The notes beneath the pieces were generated by a model, which made no database searches, had not been told where the DNA came from, and saw only the letters and a list, made by a program, of their open reading frames with translations. Below are positions 4,131-5,518 of a DNA stretch of 5,518 nt, in pieces. The stretch covers positions 1 through 5,518 of the forward strand of contig JAUUYO010000217.1 in assembly GCA_030590405.1 (NCBI GenBank), read 5' to 3'. Source of the stretch: Kangiellaceae bacterium. GTDB taxonomy: Bacteria; Pseudomonadota; Gammaproteobacteria; Enterobacterales; Kangiellaceae. The position numbers and the translations under genes were made by a program. Every line of letters begins with the position of its first letter. Position 1 is the first letter of the stretch.

Positions 4131-5453
4131 CTAAACACCGGGAATTCTGATGACCTGACCAATTCGTAACCGGTCACTTTTTAACTGATTGTGACTTCGC
4201 AAACGGGAGGTGGAGATGCCATTATTTTGCGCGATTTGAGACAAGGTATCGCCACTCCTGACTTTGTGGGCTTTTACTTTGGCGGCAGCCTTGGCGACCG
4301 CTCGATAATTAGTGCCATCTGGAGGGTTAGCGCTGAAATAATTTTTCACTCCCGTTAGTACTGATTTTGCGATCTTATTTTGGTGTTTGGATGATTTTAA
4401 TTGTTTATTTTCAGCTCTGTTTGAAATAAACCCCATTTCGACTAACATCGCCGGAATATCAGGCATTTTAAGCACCACAAAAGCGGCCTTTTTGATATCC
4501 TTGCCATGCATTTTTGACATACTACCAGCTAACTGTTTGCGAACCAGTTCACCGGCTTTAAAACTCTCACCAACCGAGTAATGCATCGACAAATCCAATA
4601 AGACTTGTGCGACCAAAGGATCCTGATGAGAGATATCCACCCCACCCGCTAAATCAGACGCTTTTTCTTTTTGCTCAAGCCAACGCCCCATTTCTGAGTT
4701 TGCCCCTTTGGGTGATAAGACCCAAACCGAAGTGCCTCTGACCCGTTTGTCGGTAAAACCATCGGCGTGCAAAGAGATAAAAAGATCAGCTTTGTTTTTA
4801 CGAGCAATTTCAGTGCGTTTCACCAAACCAACATAATAATCGGCTTTACGGGTCAATACCGCTTTCATGCCTTTTTCTTTATTGATCAAACGGGCCAGTT
4901 TTTTCGCCACCGCAAGACAAACCCCTTTTTCACCACCCGGCGCGCCAGGGTCTTCACCGCCATGACCGGCATCAATCACTACCACAATATCGCGGTTAGC
5001 ATTTTTATTTCTGTTTTCAACGGTTTTTACAACTTTCTTTTTGCTGCCTTTGGGCTTTAAATCGACGACTAAACGATGGCCGTATTTTTGAAAAGGTTTT
5101 AAGGTGAAATCTTTGGTGCTCACCGATTTTTTCAGATCGATCACCACTCGCAAATTACCTGATTTATTACTGTTTCGGATCTGGCTAACCAGGGATTCTG
5201 GCAGCTCAATTTTTGATAAATCCGTTTTTAAAGTCGTTTGCTGGATATCAATCACCAGCCTTGAGGGATTAGTCAGAGTAAATATTTTGTACTTCACATC
5301 GTCGCTTAAATCAAAAACAATCCGAGTTTTCTCAGGATCTTGCCAGAATCGAATGCCATCCACATCCGATGCAAAAGCATGGCTGGTTAAAACAGCACTC
5401 ATCAAGACGAGTTTGCTCAAAACCTGTTTTATTAAATTTAACTGCTTAGTCAC
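4131..5453 (-). CDS. amiB: N-acetylmuramoyl-L-alanine amidase, AmiB type with LysM
   Basis: A periplasmic zinc amidase that cuts the stem peptide from MurNAc and splits septal peptidoglycan during division. The 440-aa product shows, in order: a signal peptide (Lys-rich n-region, hydrophobic 15-28, likely cleavage after AFA28), an AMIN domain (about 30-135) for envelope targeting, a basic linker (about 136-152), Amidase_3 (about 155-375) and a C-terminal LysM domain (about 395-438, HKVRSGDTLSQIA). Likely zinc ligands are H164 in DAGHGG, E175 and H229 in SLHAD; the catalytic Glu is E339 in VEMGF. Residues around 250-320 correspond to the region holding the regulatory helix of AmiB-type enzymes. 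The GTG start at 5453 follows an in-frame TAA directly, with a weak GGCGG seven nt ahead; Met18 is the next ATG but would destroy the signal peptide. E. coli AmiB lacks LysM. The name amiC is sometimes used for similar proteins. Confidence 0.93.
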   Translation of the reverse strand: MTKQLNLIKQVLSKLVLMSAVLTSHAFASDVDGIRFWQDPEKTRIVFDLSDDVKYKIFTLTNPSRLVIDIQQTTLKTDLSKIELPESLVSQIRNSNKSGNLRVVIDLKKSVSTKDFTLKPFQKYGHRLVVDLKPKGSKKKVVKTVENRNKNANRDIVVVIDAGHGGEDPGAPGGEKGVCLAVAKKLARLINKEKGMKAVLTRKADYYVGLVKRTEIARKNKADLFISLHADGFTDKRVRGTSVWVLSPKGANSEMGRWLEQKEKASDLAGGVDISHQDPLVAQVLLDLSMHYSVGESFKAGELVRKQLAGSMSKMHGKDIKKAAFVVLKMPDIPAMLVEMGFISNRAENKQLKSSKHQNKIAKSVLTGVKNYFSANPPDGTNYRAVAKAAAKVKAHKVRSGDTLSQIAQNNGISTSRLRSHNQLKSDRLRIGQVIRIPGV

Positions 5454-5468
5454 TTAATTACCGCCATA

Positions 5469-5518
5469 CTGACTCTAAAAAAATATCTGACTCTAAAAAA
5501 ATATCTGACTCTAAAAAA
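5469..5518. repeat. 18-bp tandem repeat running off the right edge
   Basis: The unit CTGACTCTAAAAAAATAT occurs at 5469-5486 and 5487-5504, then 14 of 18 bases at 5505-5518, all without mismatch. The array continues past the window. On the minus strand two frames are open through it: one reads repeated FLESDI and stops at TAA 5460-5458, 4 nt before the amiB GTG; the other reads repeated FFRVRY and stops at a TGA that overlaps the GTG. It may therefore be the 3' end of the upstream gene (tsaE is common here in Gammaproteobacteria), but too little is visible to say. Confidence 0.85.

Noticed and set aside
3770..4150. 126-aa plus-strand open frame
   Set aside because: Antisense shadow of the strongly conserved MutL ATPase domain; no independent signal.
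5104..5457. 117-aa plus-strand open frame
   Set aside because: Antisense shadow of the amiB signal peptide and AMIN domain; low-complexity composition follows from the opposite strand.

Overview
The window is a piece of a gammaproteobacterial chromosome carrying the conserved cell-wall, repair and RNA cluster amiB - mutL - miaA - hfq - hflX. All five genes lie on the minus strand, so transcription runs from the right edge to the left edge. The gene order, the close similarity of Hfq, MutL and MiaA to the Escherichia coli proteins, and a MutL without the DQHA endonuclease motif point to a gammaproteobacterium using methyl-directed (MutH/Dam-type) mismatch repair. Base composition is moderately AT-rich. 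A marine, free-living lineage is possible, but I cannot name a genus from the sequence alone.

Layout from right to left. Positions 5469-5518 hold an 18-bp tandem repeat that runs off the window. Next come amiB (LysM-bearing N-acetylmuramoyl-L-alanine amidase, GTG start), mutL (mismatch-repair ATPase, TTG start, 2 nt after amiB) and miaA (tRNA dimethylallyltransferase, ATGA overlap with mutL). These three are packed as one translationally coupled unit. A long 555-nt gene-free stretch (794-1348) follows, holding several inverted repeats, a diverged duplicated motif and two promoter candidates pointing at hfq. Then comes hfq (RNA chaperone, 90 aa) with a strong Shine-Dalgarno embedded in an A-rich run. 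After a 122-nt spacer, the first 132 codons of hflX (ribosome-associated GTPase, TTG start) run off the left edge.

The genes act in separate pathways: septal peptidoglycan splitting, mismatch repair, A37 tRNA modification, sRNA-mRNA pairing, and rescue of stalled ribosomes. Their linkage is an old conserved arrangement. I found no new defence, mobile or biosynthetic system. What is worth a second look is the enlarged, structured miaA-hfq spacer, possible Hfq self-binding sites in the hfq leader, two substitutions on Hfq RNA-binding surfaces, a lineage-type insertion and two long mononucleotide tracts in miaA, and short in-frame tandem repeats in mutL and upstream of amiB.
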